NCBI GenBank assembly: GCA_027596195.1
Contig: JADGJG010000022.1
Coordinates: forward strand, 21,128 to 85,127
Direction of reading: 5' to 3'
Length of the DNA: 64,000 bases
From: Podochytrium sp. JEL0797
Taxonomy: Eukaryota; Chytridiomycota; Chytridiomycetes; Chytridiales; Chytriomycetaceae
The position numbers and the translations under genes are program-made. The notes beneath the pieces were generated by a model, which was not told the origin of the DNA, did not search any database, and saw only the letters and a program-made list of their open reading frames with translations. Below are positions 1 to 12,807 of the stretch, in pieces; positions within the stretch are counted from its first letter, which is position 1; every line of letters starts with the position of its first letter.

Positions 1-1938
1 CGCGCGTCAAACGGCATAATCTGAGCATTTTCCACATTCAAAGTGACAGTCACGATATTGGCCTTCTTGCATTCGACCTTGTGCCCCCCCTTTTTCCAAT
101 CCTCCGTCTGGCATTTGGTCGTGCAATAAGCAGCCGTCAAACACCCCAAACAAATCTTGAGCGAAACCGAGTCCGATTCAGGAACCCCACAGCACGAGCA
201 CCCGCGAGCGGGAGTGGAAGCGGCGGTGTCGCGTTGTCTGGTCGTTTCGACTCGCGTGAGGACCTGGAAAATCGAAGGACGCGTGCGCGCAATGTTCCAA
301 GGTTTAGTTTCTTCGTAATCAGCCACGTGCGGGTCGCATCCGTATTGGACAAGGAGTTCAACGGATTCTTGAGCGCCGCCCATCACGGGTTCCATGAGTG
401 CTGTGCATCCGAAACGATTCTGAATTTTGGCGGAAGCTCCTGCCTTGTTTTGGAGCGGTTTGAATTAGTTTGAATATCCAAAAAAAGGAGCATCAACTCT
501 CACCTCCAAAAGAATCTTGCCGATTTTCAACGTGACAAGGTTACTCAAGTGCCCCGTAGCATAGAACACAGCCGTATTCCCAATCACACATCTCGCATTC
601 AATTGAGCCCCCTTCTTGATCAACCATTTCGCACAAGCCGCATGATCCATCCAAGACGCCAACTGCGCAATCTGTCTCGCGCCCTGGATCGTCAACATCA
701 ACGGTGTAAACCGCATCTTGCTGGCTCGCCATTCGAGCATGCTCCATTCCGCATTCTCTTTCAACCATTTGATGTCGCCCATGAAACACTTTTTGTGCAG
801 CAACGGACATCCGTCGGGGGGATCAAAATCCATTCCCTCGGCCCAATCGCTGCGCAGAATCTGAGCGAGGTGAGACTTGTAAGGAGTCTGGTCGCCGTCC
901 TCGGGAAGAAACGGAACCGACGTGTCCGCGAGAGAGGGATCCACCACACACGCCGCCGCGTCGAAATTTCGGGGAACCGCAGGAGCATCCCCCAACACCA
1001 TCCTCTGGTGCAACTGATCGGCAAGCCGGTCCATCATACTCACGGCGCCTGAAGTCGAGGGTCCTCTCAAATCCGCATGACGAGCCGTGAACGTGTCAAA
1101 TTCTTTGGGACCCCGGCGTTGATTCAGGAGGTTGTATTTCTCGGTCGCGGAGGGGAGGAAGCGCTCGTCGCCGGTGGGAAACTCGCGTTTGAACTTGTTG
1201 GCAAGGTCGAGCCAGAATTTGGCTGCGTCGATGGAGTTGCGTTCGAGGAGGGCGAGGGTAACCATCGCAAAGACTCCGGCGTGGTTTTGACTTCCCTTCG
1301 GGTTCAGATGGTAAAGCTTCTGACCCACGTCAATGACTTGATCAAAGGCCTTGTTTCCGAAAAACAAGCAGCATTGGTTCGAGAGGGTTTTTGGACATGC
1401 GGGGTTGAGGTCCAAGGAGGCTTTGAGGTCGACATTCATTTCGCGGTGGTTTTGGAGCAGAGCGTGGAAGGAGCTTCGCAGGGAAAGGATGGCGGCCAGT
1501 TTGACCTTGTCGTTGCGATCGAGGGCCTTCTGTGCCTGAATGGCATCGCCCAGGCTGCGGATGGCCATGGAGCTCTGCATGCTGAAGAAGCAGATTCCAG
1601 CCTGGACAACGAGGAGGTCTGGGCGCACGGCAAGGTCGTTTTCGCAGGCTTCCATGTTTTGGAGGAGCAAGTCGCAGGCAGCCTGGCATTTGATTGAGTG
1701 AATATAGTTAAGGAGAATATAGCACACTCACGAGGTTGCGAAGGGCATTCTGCGGCAGCTTCGAGTCGATGAGGAAGCTCCGGGCAGCAAGTTTGACACT
1801 CGCAGCGGGATCCGTGGTCGCACACGCCTCGGCAAACAGGGAATTAACATCGATGGATGCGTGGACAACCTCGGGTGCTGTGGCCTGTTGAGGAGTGCGG
1901 GGTTGTCGCTGGCGCTGTGCCTTGTTTTTTTTGGTCAT
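1..1938 (-). CDS. Ankyrin-repeat/MYND zinc-finger protein, 3' end cut by window edge
   Basis: I read three exons on the minus strand. Exon 1 starts at ATG 1938 and ends before a 49-nt intron at 1731-1683. Exon 2 runs to a GAG/GTGAGA donor near 505. Exon 3 resumes near 440 and runs off the window. The N-terminal half is helical and TPR-like (LNPACPKTLSNQCCLFFG, then YHLNPKGSQNHAGVF). Ankyrin repeats follow (RFTPLMLTIQGARQIAQL; GNTAVFYATGHLSNLVTLKI; FGCTALMEPVMGGAQESVEL). A MYND finger sits at about 190-75, with CSCCG, CLGC, AAYCTTKC, DW and HK-x2-C. MYND fingers usually bind proline-rich partner peptides; the actual role here is unknown. The C-terminus is missing, so full length cannot be given. 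It resembles ANKMY-type proteins, but orthology is not established. Confidence 0.8.
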
Positions 1939-2065
1939 TTCTAATTTTGTTAATTAAGAAAGGAATGAGAGAGACGCGACAGAATCAATCTTTCCAAACA
2001 CGCTTCGCTTCGATCTCTCGGCGGAAAATCCTTCCGCAAAAACATTCCGCAAACTCGCTGAAACC

Positions 2066-3209
2066 ATGCCACCGAGCGGGACTGCCACATTCACAACTTT
2101 CAGAGGCATCAAGCTGCACGCACTGACATGGGGACAGGATACACCTACCGCTCATCGAATTCTCGCACTTCATGGGGTAAGACAACAGCCACCTTACTAA
2201 TGTTGCGGTAGTGGCTCGACAACGCAGCCACATGGGATCTGTTTCTCGACCGAGTGTTCAAGCTGTCGCCCCCCAACTCATTTTACGTTGTTGCCCTGGA
2301 CTTTGCGGGCCACGGAATCTCAGATCACAGGTTTGTGACCCACTGATTCGGCGACATTGTTCTCGACCAATCTGTGATACCACAAATGAAATTAGACATC
2401 GCGAATCAAACTATTTAATTTATAACTACGTCGAAGACGTCGCATCGGTGGTCGAGTCGCTTGGTAACGTGCCGCAAAATCGAGGAATTCGTTCTGACTT
2501 TCTATTCCGCAGGATGGAAAAACTTCTCGCTGCTTGGACACAGCATGGGTGCCGGGGTTTCAAGTATGGCTGCTGGATTCCTTGCTCCAAAGATCGCGTC
2601 CGTCACTGCAATCGAAGCGCTCGGACCACTCGCTCGAAAATCGACCGCGTTCGGTATGAGTAATTCTCCCTCATGTTAATCTTTTGACCACCCATCCTCA
2701 ATTCAAAATTTATAGAAACTGCTGCTGCAGGCATAACCTCGCGTTCCGCAATGAACGCTTCGCAATCCAAACTCTCTCGATTCTCTTCCATTGACGAAGC
2801 TGTCCAAGTCCGAATGAAGACAGGAATGCACTACATTTCTGAAACCGGAACGCGCCTTCTCGTTGCCCGCGGTGTGCGTCCAGTCAAAGAAGGTGGATTC
2901 GAATGGAGTTCGGACCCGATTGCTGTGAAAGGCACCCCTTTCAACTACAGTGAGGACGACGTAGCGTCGTTCCTGAACCGCATCGAATGCAAAGTGCTCA
3001 ATATCTACGGGGATCAAGGACTTTTTAAGTGGTTCAACTTGCAGGGGCTTGGGGCAAGAACGAATCATGTCAAGGACTTGAAGGTGGTGCATTTGCCGGG
3101 AGGGCACCATCCACATTTGGAGCCTGATACGGTGGACGCTGTTGTCTCCACGTTCTTGGACTTTATGTTCAGCACGGTTCTCGTGAGCAAGGGGGGCAGC
3201 AAATTGTGA
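2066..3209 (+). CDS. Alpha/beta-hydrolase, serine hydrolase-like
   Basis: Spliced gene starting at ATG 2066 (MPPSGTATFTTFRGIKLHAL). Exon 1 ends in LALHG at a GTAAGA donor near 2176. Exon 2 continues WLDNAATWDLFLDRVF and ends ALDFAGHGISDH. Later exons carry YVEDVASVVESLG, then the nucleophile elbow GHSMGAG near 2540, and a last exon ending GGSKL at 3209. The oxyanion region (LHGWLDN), nucleophile Ser in G-H-S-M-G, a late Asp in NIYGDQG, and the His in PGGHHPHLE fit the catalytic triad of the fold. LHGWLDNA is typical of the SERHL/Kraken-like branch, which are soluble hydrolases of uncertain substrate. No signal peptide is seen. The substrate cannot be inferred. Confidence 0.85.
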
Positions 3210-3307
3210 GGAATTCACTGCCTGTGAAAGTAATAAAATCGATGTATGCAACCAATTCCCTATTCTCCAAAAGGTTTGCGTGTTTCTGTTTCGCCCAAAT
3301 TTCAACC

Positions 3308-4759
3308 TCATATCCTTTTATTCTGGGCATCCCAACCCGCGTTTGTGCCATTGCAAGCGATCCTCAAAAACTGCAATCCTTCATCCAAATCGCGTTCAAA
3401 GATGCCCAAATCGGCCACGTAATCAACGCTCTTCAGTGCCTCCTTCTCTGCTGTCGTCAACCCACACCCTTCTTTCCACATATCCCCCGTAGTGCACGTT
3501 TTTTGAATCTTGGCATACAATTTGTGCACGTATTCGCGAGAACCTTTGTCAGGAGCGTGTCCCACACTATTAATGTACTTTAACCTCGCCATCTGCCCCA
3601 ACACGCGAAAAGCAGGTTTGTAAACCACCGACACTTCCATCACAACCGCGTTCCGTCTCGCAAATAGCATATTTGCAAGCTGAGAGCTATGCGAGGAAAT
3701 GATTAATCCATACTGAGAGATTATCTGCGCCTGTTGCAGTAAACTCTGCGACCCGTTGAGATCCAACACATCTACTTGCGACACGCCTTTTCCATTCAGC
3801 AGGGATATGACTTGCTCCATGTTCTTCATTTTGCGTTGCCGCCCCTTTTTGGTGTGTTTGCGCACGAGGACGAGGGCTTTGAGCGGGGGGCACGTGTCGC
3901 TCGTGATTCCGGGCAATTGGAGGCGCTTTTCAGCGTTCCCGCGGAAAACGTCAAGGTCCAAAGGACTCGTTGCATACACTTCAGATAACCTGCTCGTGTA
4001 AACGCTTTCGAAACAACGCGTCGTGTTTCCATGCCGCGCTTCATATTCATGCGATTGGGTGCTCAGGAACTCGACGGACGCGAGATTGGGCAACGTGTGA
4101 GCGTCTTGCGCGATTTCGAGGAGGGTTGTTTCGTATGGGTTCAGGGGGGATGGGTTGTCTTGGAAGAGGATGCGTTCGAAGGAAGGGAGCGAGTAGTAGA
4201 TTGAGTGAAGAAGAATGGAGTGGAATTGTATCAAGGAGAAGGCGTAATGCGCGACATGGTGGCGTGGGAGCCATTGGTACATTAACCATGTTGGTTTGGT
4301 TTCAAAGGTTTGTGGATACATCACGGATTCAAACCGCACTCCGCTCCGTTTCATGCATATGCAAAACGCGTCAATGGATTTTATACACCCTTTGTACTTT
4401 TCGTTTAACCGATCGGCAGCTTCCGGTGTCGTTGTGTACATAACGGTTTCATTCGACGCAATGCATACTAGTTGGAGCTCGCACACCTCGTATCGGAATT
4501 TGTCTTGGCGATAGGTGTACATTTGGGAGACTATTTCAGGATCGCTAAAGAAGGGAACGCGTTGGGCGATTTCGATGGGTTCGATTTGTTTGGAAACGGG
4601 TTGTTTTGTTTCGTCGTTCGGAGAGTCCGTGTCAAGATGTGTGAGCAGGGAAGGGGCGGTGGAAAGCAGAATAAAGTAGTACATGCAGAGACCCGCGAGA
4701 ATGAGTGCGAATGCGGGCAGGGATCGTGTTGCTTCGCGTTGTTTGGATGTGGCTGTCAT
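3308..4759 (-). CDS. Type II membrane glycosyltransferase, GT61 (DUF563)-like
   Basis: One uninterrupted frame of about 480 residues. The frame stays open to 4840, but only through a GTG; the first ATG is at 4759 (MTATSKQREATRS). A short basic cytoplasmic tail is followed by one membrane anchor (LPAFALILAGLCMYYFILL), the layout of a Golgi type II enzyme. The C-terminal half carries GT61 features: LVLVRKHTKKGRQRKM, then AQIISQYGLIISSHSSQLAN and MLFARRNAVVMEVSVVY. The family transfers xylose, arabinose or GlcNAc to glycans or glycoproteins; donor and acceptor here are unknown. The stop lies about 100 nt from the convergent hydrolase stop. Confidence 0.8.
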   Translation of the reverse strand: MTATSKQREATRSLPAFALILAGLCMYYFILLSTAPSLLTHLDTDSPNDETKQPVSKQIEPIEIAQRVPFFSDPEIVSQMYTYRQDKFRYEVCELQLVCIASNETVMYTTTPEAADRLNEKYKGCIKSIDAFCICMKRSGVRFESVMYPQTFETKPTWLMYQWLPRHHVAHYAFSLIQFHSILLHSIYYSLPSFERILFQDNPSPLNPYETTLLEIAQDAHTLPNLASVEFLSTQSHEYEARHGNTTRCFESVYTSRLSEVYATSPLDLDVFRGNAEKRLQLPGITSDTCPPLKALVLVRKHTKKGRQRKMKNMEQVISLLNGKGVSQVDVLDLNGSQSLLQQAQIISQYGLIISSHSSQLANMLFARRNAVVMEVSVVYKPAFRVLGQMARLKYINSVGHAPDKGSREYVHKLYAKIQKTCTTGDMWKEGCGLTTAEKEALKSVDYVADLGIFERDLDEGLQFLRIACNGTNAGWDAQNKRI

Positions 4760-4891
4760 CTTTGTTGCGCGAAGGAAAAAAACTTGGCCAGAAAATGAGC
4801 GCCGATGCAAAGAAGCTCGAAGGTGCAGTGATCCCCCCACGAACCGCGAACCTTACTCACATCCATTAAACCTCTTCTGCTCTATCCAGGC

Positions 4892-6481
4892 ATGGTTGCC
4901 CTCGAACAATCCCTCGTCAAGGTGAACACAATCCCACCCGCCTCACCAAAAGGCTCACCACCCGAACCCAACAGGTCCCCCTCGAGCAATTCAAACGCGC
5001 CTTCAAAACCTCGCAAAAACATGTCGAAAAGGAATGGATCGCACTCGCCACTTCGGCGGGTGACCATCTGTCCAAAATCAATGTCAACGCTGGACAAACG
5101 GATGAAGCGCTGAAGGTTGTGGATGGGTTGCTGGCGCGGTTTCATGCGTTGAAGAAGAAGGTGTGTATCGGAGGAGGGAGGGTGGGTGGGAGGCGGAAAG
5201 CCGTGGGAGGGTTTTGTCACCCTTTGGATTCTGAACACTCGCTTACACAAAAACTAGTTGCAAGACTCGAAAGCAGAAGAAGCACTCTACATCAACCGCA
5301 CTCGCACTCGCTTGCAACACCTCGATGACCTCCTCACAGTTCCATCGCTCGAAAGCCCCGCATTCGCGCGGTGGAATAAGACACAGGTGGATCGCATTCT
5401 CGTGGATTTCATGCTGCGCGAGGGATATTTTGAGTCGGCCAAGGAGCTTGCGATGGATGCTGGAATTGAGGTGTGTCTCTGCTGTTCTTGCTATTTCGAA
5501 ACTAGAACTGAAGTCCAAAGAAACTTAGGACCTCGTGGATATTGAATTGTTTGCGCAAAGCAAAATGATTGAAGACGCGTTGCGCAGAAAGAGCTGCACG
5601 GAATGTCTGATGTGGTGCAAAGAAAACAGTTCGGCGTTGAAAAAGATCAAGGTGTCACTATTTTCACTTCGCTTTTCTCAACGCGTGGGTTTTAAACCTT
5701 ATATTTTCCTTCCAACTATTTAGAGCAACTTGGAATTCAACCTCCGCCTCCAAGAATACATTGAACTCGTGCGCGCGTACAAACTGACTGAAGCGATCGC
5801 ATATCTCAAAAAGCACTTGACTCCATTCGCAGACCAGCATTTGAAAGAAGTACAACTCGCTGCCGCGTTGCTCGCGTTCGACCCCGAAACTCTTTGTGTG
5901 CGATACAAGGTAAGAAAACTTGGTTTCCACTCCCTCCGTCCTCAAATCTCGTTTCGTTTAAATGCGCATGTACAACCCAGTCCGTCTTTGATCCCACCCG
6001 ATGGACCCACCTCATCACCCAATTCCGCTCTAACAACTGCACCCTTAACACGCTCCCCTCCTCCCCCACCCTCATCACGACCCTCCAATCCGGTATGGCG
6101 GCACTCAAAACGCCGCAATGCTATCAACCCGAGAACCAAAACATCCATTGCCCGCTCTGCCATGCGCAGGTGTATCAAGAGCTCGCGGAACTGCTGCCGA
6201 ACGCGCATCATGTGAATTCGTGTTTGGTGTGTCGGATTACGGGGGAGATTATGAATGAGGATAATGCGCCTATGGTGTTGCCGAATGGGTATGTGTATAG
6301 TCAGAAGGTAATTAGATTGGCGTTTCTGAGGTTTGGCGGGAGTGTGATTGCACTGACGACGCGTTCTTTTTCTTTTCAGGCGTTGGAGGAAATGGCGCTC
6401 AAACACAACGGCACCATCACTTGTCCCAGAACGATGCAGCAGTTTCACGTGTCGCAGTTGCGCAAAGCGTTCGCGATTTGA
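4892..6481 (+). CDS. GID9: GID/CTLH E3 ubiquitin ligase subunit GID9 (FYV10/MAEA homologue)
   Basis: Seven short exons from ATG 4892. MVALEQSLVK splices over 55 nt to VPLEQFKRAFKTSQKHVEKE, the family's N-terminal region. LisH (WNKTQVDRILVDFMLREGYF) and CTLH (DLVDIELFAQSKMIEDALRR) motifs follow, then the CRA region (NLEFNLRLQEYIELVRAYKL). The C-terminus is the degenerate RING-Gid domain: CPLCHAQ, then VNSCLVCRITGEIMNEDNAP and MVLPNGYVYS, then CPRTMQQFHVSQLRKAF. In yeast Gid9 pairs with Gid2 as the catalytic RING heterodimer of the GID ligase, which degrades gluconeogenic enzymes; in animals MAEA does the same within CTLH. All landmark motifs are present in order, so this should be functional. 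Confidence 0.93.
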
Positions 6482-6600
6482 CAAGAGAAGAATATAAAAA
6501 AGGAGATAACACGAGATAACTGATTTTGAAAAATCGATTCATCGCTGGTGATCCGCAAATCGAACAAAAAATATCCACCAACCACTACACGAAGAAAACA

Positions 6601-8341
<1,741 letters not shown>

Positions 8342-8507
8342 TTCGCGTGGTGGAACCTGGAACAGGCGACATTCGAGTGGACTCACTTTAATGAGAAGAA
8401 ATTAGTTCGCGTACTTTGGAGTGTTTGCACTTACCACGGAAGCGCGTGGGGTGCGGGCTTCTCCAGCACTTATCATTAGCCAGATAATTATCCTCGAATC
8501 GCCGCGC

Positions 8508-9182
8508 ATGGGAAAACACTTTGACGCTCTCGAGCAACACCACCGCGACTTTATCACCAACCAGCACATCTACTTCCTTGCCACTGCCTCGTTGTCCCCA
8601 CACTCGCGTATCAACGTGTCCCCAAAAGGCCACGAATCACTGCGTGTCATTGCCAACAGGGCATTCCACCTCGACCTCACTGGCTCTGCCGCCGAAACCG
8701 TCGCCCATGTCACCGAAAACGGCAGAATTACCGTCATGATGTGTGCGTTTGAAGGTGCCCCCAACATTCTGCGCCTGTGGTGCAAGGCGCGTGTCGTGTT
8801 GCCCAACGACCAACCCGAGTTTGCTTCCCTCATGCAGGACCTGTACCCTTCTTGGATTGACCAGAAGGGCGTTAGGAGCATCATCGTGATGGACATTTTG
8901 AAAGTCGGCACCTCGTGCGGTTACGCTGTGCCATACTTCGATTTCGTCAAACCGCGCGAAACGCTCGTGAATTGGGCCAGCAAAAAGTCGGATGATGAGA
9001 TTGTGGCGTATTGGGCCGAAAAGAATGCGCTGTCGATTGACGGGGTGCCGAATCTGGGGACACCGGGATTCCAGGCGGTGGTTGGACGCAAGAAGTGGAT
9101 TCCAAGTCTTGGCCAAATTGGAGCCTATTCAGCCATGCTGGTGATTGGTATCGCGATTGGAATGAAGCTTTCAAAACATTAA
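8508..9182 (+). CDS. Pyridoxamine-phosphate-oxidase-like flavin protein with C-terminal membrane anchor
   Basis: Single exon. The frame is open from 8421, but ATG 8508 (MGKHFDALEQHHRDFITNQH) gives the normal family start. The split-barrel FMN-binding fold is suggested by YFLATASLSPHSRINVSPKG, NRAFHLDLTGSAAETVAHV, and GRITVMMCAFEGAPNILRLW, features of the fungal PNPOx-related family of uncertain substrate. The last 25 residues are hydrophobic (GAYSAMLVIGIAIGMKLSKH), so the protein is probably tail-anchored with the barrel facing the cytosol. That anchor is an inference from hydrophobicity alone. It starts about 170 nt after ARG4 on the same strand. The second split-barrel gene at 14168 is not a close copy. 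Confidence 0.75.
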   Translation: MGKHFDALEQHHRDFITNQHIYFLATASLSPHSRINVSPKGHESLRVIANRAFHLDLTGSAAETVAHVTENGRITVMMCAFEGAPNILRLWCKARVVLPNDQPEFASLMQDLYPSWIDQKGVRSIIVMDILKVGTSCGYAVPYFDFVKPRETLVNWASKKSDDEIVAYWAEKNALSIDGVPNLGTPGFQAVVGRKKWIPSLGQIGAYSAMLVIGIAIGMKLSKH

Positions 9183-9268
9183 AATATGAGAAGGTGTACT
9201 TTTTCGTCTTCTGCGAAATGAAAGTGAAGAAGTTATCTTCTAGATATTTGATTTCGCCCATCTTTTAA

Positions 9269-9805
9269 TTAAACCCGATTCGACACTAAACTGAGGATTT
9301 CAAAATCCCAAGGAATCACCTCGAACCCGCGTTTCATTAATTCAGGCAAATAGAATCCAGTTTCTTCTCTCTTCTTTGCTTCCTCAAACTGCTTGGTGAC
9401 TGTCTCTTTGAAAAACAGAGGAACGCGACCCTCCACCATTGCCTCAATCAGTTCTTGCGCAGACAGCGAACGAGTGCGCAGAAACCCTTGCCACACGTTG
9501 TAAACGAGATTCCCAATGGGCATTCTTGCCATATAAGAAGTTGCATCGCCTCCCATCATTGGATAGCTCGGCCGTGATGCCGACTGGTCGGGAGTCATTT
9601 GGATTCCAAACATGCGTTCAAACGTTTCTTCGGGATATTTGTCGCCTCTCAGAGCCGTCAGAAAGATGTTTTGCACGATGTAGCTGGAAACTTGGATGCG
9701 CGCCTGTGGAGGAAGACCCGAGAGGTTTGCGACGTGCTGGCGTCGCGCTGGATTGTCGGCTGTTTTTTGATTTTTCATTATAACCTCCCCTTGCTTGTTC
9801 TCCAT
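9269..9805 (-). CDS. Hypothetical protein, about 178 residues
   Basis: Single open frame. ATG 9805 gives MENKQGEVIMKNQKTADNPA; an internal ATG at 9775 is also possible. The protein is mostly helical, without signal peptide or membrane segment. Readable stretches are LSGLPPQARIQVSSYIVQNI, then PEETFERMFGIQMTPDQ, GNLVYNVWQGFLRTRSLSAQ and FEEAKKREETGFYLPELMKR. I do not recognise the family. It is convergent with the upstream split-barrel gene, with about 85 nt between stops. The opposite strand has shorter frames without recognisable domains, so the minus reading is preferred. Confidence 0.5.
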   Translation of the reverse strand: MENKQGEVIMKNQKTADNPARRQHVANLSGLPPQARIQVSSYIVQNIFLTALRGDKYPEETFERMFGIQMTPDQSASRPSYPMMGGDATSYMARMPIGNLVYNVWQGFLRTRSLSAQELIEAMVEGRVPLFFKETVTKQFEEAKKREETGFYLPELMKRGFEVIPWDFEILSLVSNRV

Positions 9806-10191
9806 CAATGCTATTACCTGGAGGAGAAGGGTGGAGTGGGCTTGTCATTGGTGGCTTATCGGTCTTTGTCGTAATGTCGTAAAAAAAAAGGATCTGCAAA
9901 AAGTCTGGCAAAAAGTGGCCCGGACCCTCCTTTTCCTTTCCGCTTCCAAATGAGTTCTTGGAATTCGGCTGTTTGAGTTTTAATTAGTTTCATTACGTTG
10001 ATCACGTCTCGGGAAGAGCATTAGCAAAGAAACCATTTAAGCACGATATAAATCGGGCTTAGCCAGCTCATCGCCCTTGGCTGTCTATAGGCCGATTACT
10101 ATTTAACCAGAGAACACACGGAAAAAAGGAAGGTTTCTCTTCATTTTCTTTCTTTCAACATCATCGCGCCACCCCACTCTGCCGAATCCTT
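9806..10191. other. Intergenic, 386 bp between two minus-strand genes
   Basis: Holds the promoter of the hypothetical gene and the 3' end of the EBP gene. Near 9880 there is an A9 run, and 10125-10160 is pyrimidine-rich. I see no coding frame, RNA gene or repeat. Confidence 0.6.
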
Positions 10192-10857
10192 TCACGCCTT
10201 CTTCCGCTTCCCTGCCTTCCCCTCCAACTCCGCACAAGCCCTCACAATCACGCTACCACTGCTTCGCACCACCAACACAGGCACCACAAACCACGGCGCA
10301 TTAAAACCCCAAAAGTACACCCAGAAATGCAAAATGGCCGGCGAAGAGTGCGTGAACCCATCAAAAATCTCGGTGCCGTAATAAATAAGGAGTCCGTACA
10401 GCTGACCACACGAGACCACCAATTGAACCAAGTGACGCGCCGGGTGGTGATGGTACAAAAGATACGCAGCCAAAAGGCACCCGGGTCCCCAGAGGACAGC
10501 AGTGAATCCCTCCATGACGACAACAAACGGGTCCGACGACATGTACCGCGAATCCGACATGGCGTATTCCTTCCACACGGCCGAGAGCACGGTTTGGTCC
10601 CCTGCGATCGTGGCGTTCGTGAAGGCAAAGTAGCCTTCGACGATGCCGTGGATGAGGGAGCATGTGATGAGCCAGGTGAAGAGGAGGCGGGTGGGGGTGT
10701 CGCGGGTTTTGCGGGAGATGAGCGTCCAGGCGGTGATGAGGGCTGTGATCACGAAGGAGAAGAAGATGACGAGGGTTTTGGACATGGAGAGTTGGGAGGG
10801 CTGGAAGTGCGGAAGGACGAGGGTCCGCGGGAAGAAGGGGTGCGCCGGTTCGGTCAT
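10192..10857 (-). CDS. EBP-type 3-beta-hydroxysteroid delta8-delta7 isomerase
   Basis: About 221 residues from ATG 10857 (MTEPAHPFFPRTLVLPHF). The frame stays open upstream to 11046, but that stretch looks like 5' UTR. HP-x2-P-x3-LVLP is the EBP N-terminal signature. The EXPERA/EBP core follows: SLIHGIVEGYF with the family's His and Glu, WKEYAMSDSRYMSSDPF, VVVMEGFTAVLWGPGCLLAA, LVQLVVSCGQLYGLLIYYGT and ILHFWVYFWGFNAPWFVVPV. Four or five membrane segments and a basic C-terminus (GKAGKRKKA) fit an ER protein with a retention-like tail. The enzyme moves the sterol ring-B double bond from C8 to C7. Dikarya normally use the unrelated ERG2 for this step. Confidence 0.88.
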   Translation of the reverse strand: MTEPAHPFFPRTLVLPHFQPSQLSMSKTLVIFFSFVITALITAWTLISRKTRDTPTRLLFTWLITCSLIHGIVEGYFAFTNATIAGDQTVLSAVWKEYAMSDSRYMSSDPFVVVMEGFTAVLWGPGCLLAAYLLYHHHPARHLVQLVVSCGQLYGLLIYYGTEIFDGFTHSSPAILHFWVYFWGFNAPWFVVPVLVVRSSGSVIVRACAELEGKAGKRKKA

Positions 10858-11092
10858 TGCGAATCGCGTGTTTTTTTTGGTCGCGTAAAAAATCGGATCA
10901 AGCCCGATCAGGCCATCGCGAAATTGGCGATGACAAATTTCCTGGTTTGAATCAAAAAACTCACGTCGGGACGAAAGAAAAAGGCAGTTTAACGTATCGC
11001 GTGTACGAGTCGGGCATTTGTTTGTTTCGATGTTAAATTTTGTCACAAAGAGAAGGTACGAAGGAAATGGCCTTATTTTATTCTATCAATGT

Positions 11093-12679
11093 TTACAACA
11101 ATCCAACCACGACGGCGCATTTAATTCCATCTTTGATTGGAATCCCAGTGGTACCAGCAGCGCAACTGGACGAGAACGCGTTCTCTTGGCTGAAATATGC
11201 CGGCCAACCCCAACATCCGGGCTGCTTGAACGATTGCACTGTCTCCAATGACCGATGCTGTTAAAACATATCAGCAAGTGGGTCAAAGCCTGAGCAAAAA
11301 ATGATATCTCACCGAATCCGCCGAATATGCTGTCACCCGAAACCACACCTTCGCCTCCGTCCGCAGATCCACCCATACCCCATCATTGGGCTCTTGCCCA
11401 GCCACATCCATCTTTGGCGGCATCCGTTGCAAAAATATTCCCAACGTTCCCGTTGCCGTTGACACTTTCACATACAACAGCCACATGGACCCCGCATGAA
11501 AAAAACTCTGCGTGGAATAAACGTTCGTGCCACGATGTTTACGCGCTTGCTCAAGCTGTGCGACGGGGAATTCGTATCCGAAGCGGAAGGGCGGGTGTGG
11601 GAGCGAGTTCCAGGGAGAAGGGGTTTTGATGAGGAGGAGCGAGCGTGCTCGCGTATCGTCGCAGGCTTTTGGCGCCGTAGGAATTTCAGGAGAGTATTCG
11701 TCCTTGGGAATGTCGTAACTCAATCCCAGTATGGCACAGGGGCATGACAGCATGTGTTGTTGGATCAGTTCGCGTAAGGGGGGTGATGCCTTCACTTCGG
11801 TTCCGGAATCACCACTGTGAAGCTCCAGTGCCGCCGTGTATTTGCAAATCACAAACTCGTTACGCGCCGTAGCCAAATCTGCGGGTCCAAACTCGTCGTT
11901 TCCCCCTTCGACTTCTTCCTTCCCGACAAGTGTATCGTCTGACGCACACAAGCTCATTCTTCGATCCTTCTCCCAGTCTTTATAACTTGGTGTCTGCCAA
12001 GCTTCCAATACGCGTCCGAAAATGTCCCATCGTGCCTGTTCCCCCGCCACGAACAAACAATCCGAAGACAGCACGTTGGCCAGCCAATACAGCGGCATGA
12101 TCTTAAAATCGAAAACAAATGTCGAAATGTGTTTGGAGAGGTAAAGGAGACACGCGTCAATAATGCCGTCACAGGCGGGGCCGTAATGACTTGTGTGGGC
12201 AAACGTCAAATAGTGAGGTAGAGTTCGGGGATTCAGATTCGTTTGGATAAATTCTTGGCAGCTTAGGCAGAGGGCGTCGTCGTTGAAGAAACTGGCGGTG
12301 GCTGTATTTGTTTTGTTGGGATCAGTTTTCGCGATTGCGTGGCTTCTGACAAAACCGCATGCTCACCCAACACTTGCATCACGCACTCCTCCGTGAGCTC
12401 TGCATACTGAAAGGATCCATATATCCTTGCTATCAAGATCTTGAATGCAGGAAGTGTAATGTTGGGATCGTCAAACTGCAGTTGCCACGCGCGTTGGTGG
12501 CTTTCGATCCAGGCCCCTTCGAGGACGGCTCGGAAATAGGGGTTTGAGATGAGGATGATGCGATGCAGGTGGAAGGTGGTGTTGAAGGCTTCGATGGTGA
12601 TGTCTGAGAATTGTTGTGTGTGGAGAGTGGACTTGAGTGACGTGAGCAGGGCGTCGATGTGGCGGTGTTTGTTGTCCAT
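11093..12679 (-). CDS. BTB/POZ-domain protein
   Basis: Three exons. Exon 1 starts at ATG 12679 and carries a BTB domain: HTQQFSDITIEAFNTTFHLH, RIILISNPYFRAVLEGAW and EECVMQVL. Splicing from GTGAGCATG near 12365 to ...ATACAG gives ATASFFNDDALCLSCQEFI, the usual BTB/BACK transition, followed by YLTFAHTSHYGPACDGIIDA. A long C-terminal region contains YSTQSFFHAGSMWLLYVKVS and GVWVDLRTEAKVWFRVTAYS. A last intron at about 11310-11257 leads to CWGWPAYFSQENAF and a stop at 11095-11093. Such proteins often act as CUL3 adaptors; that role is inferred only. The C-terminal region is not a Kelch domain that I can recognise. Confidence 0.8.
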
Positions 12680-12807
12680 GTTGTTTTGACAATTTTTTTT
12701 ACAGAAGTGGGGGACGTTATCCGAGGCAGGCCTTCGCTTGAAACAAGAGTTGGATTGAGGTCGCTGTCGAAAATTTCGATTGGCTTTTATTACGTTTCAA
12801 GCAGAAC

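Noticed and set aside
10327..10950. 207-residue plus-strand frame opposite EBP
   Set aside because: Charged low-complexity shadow of membrane-segment codons. The minus frame is a clear EBP enzyme.
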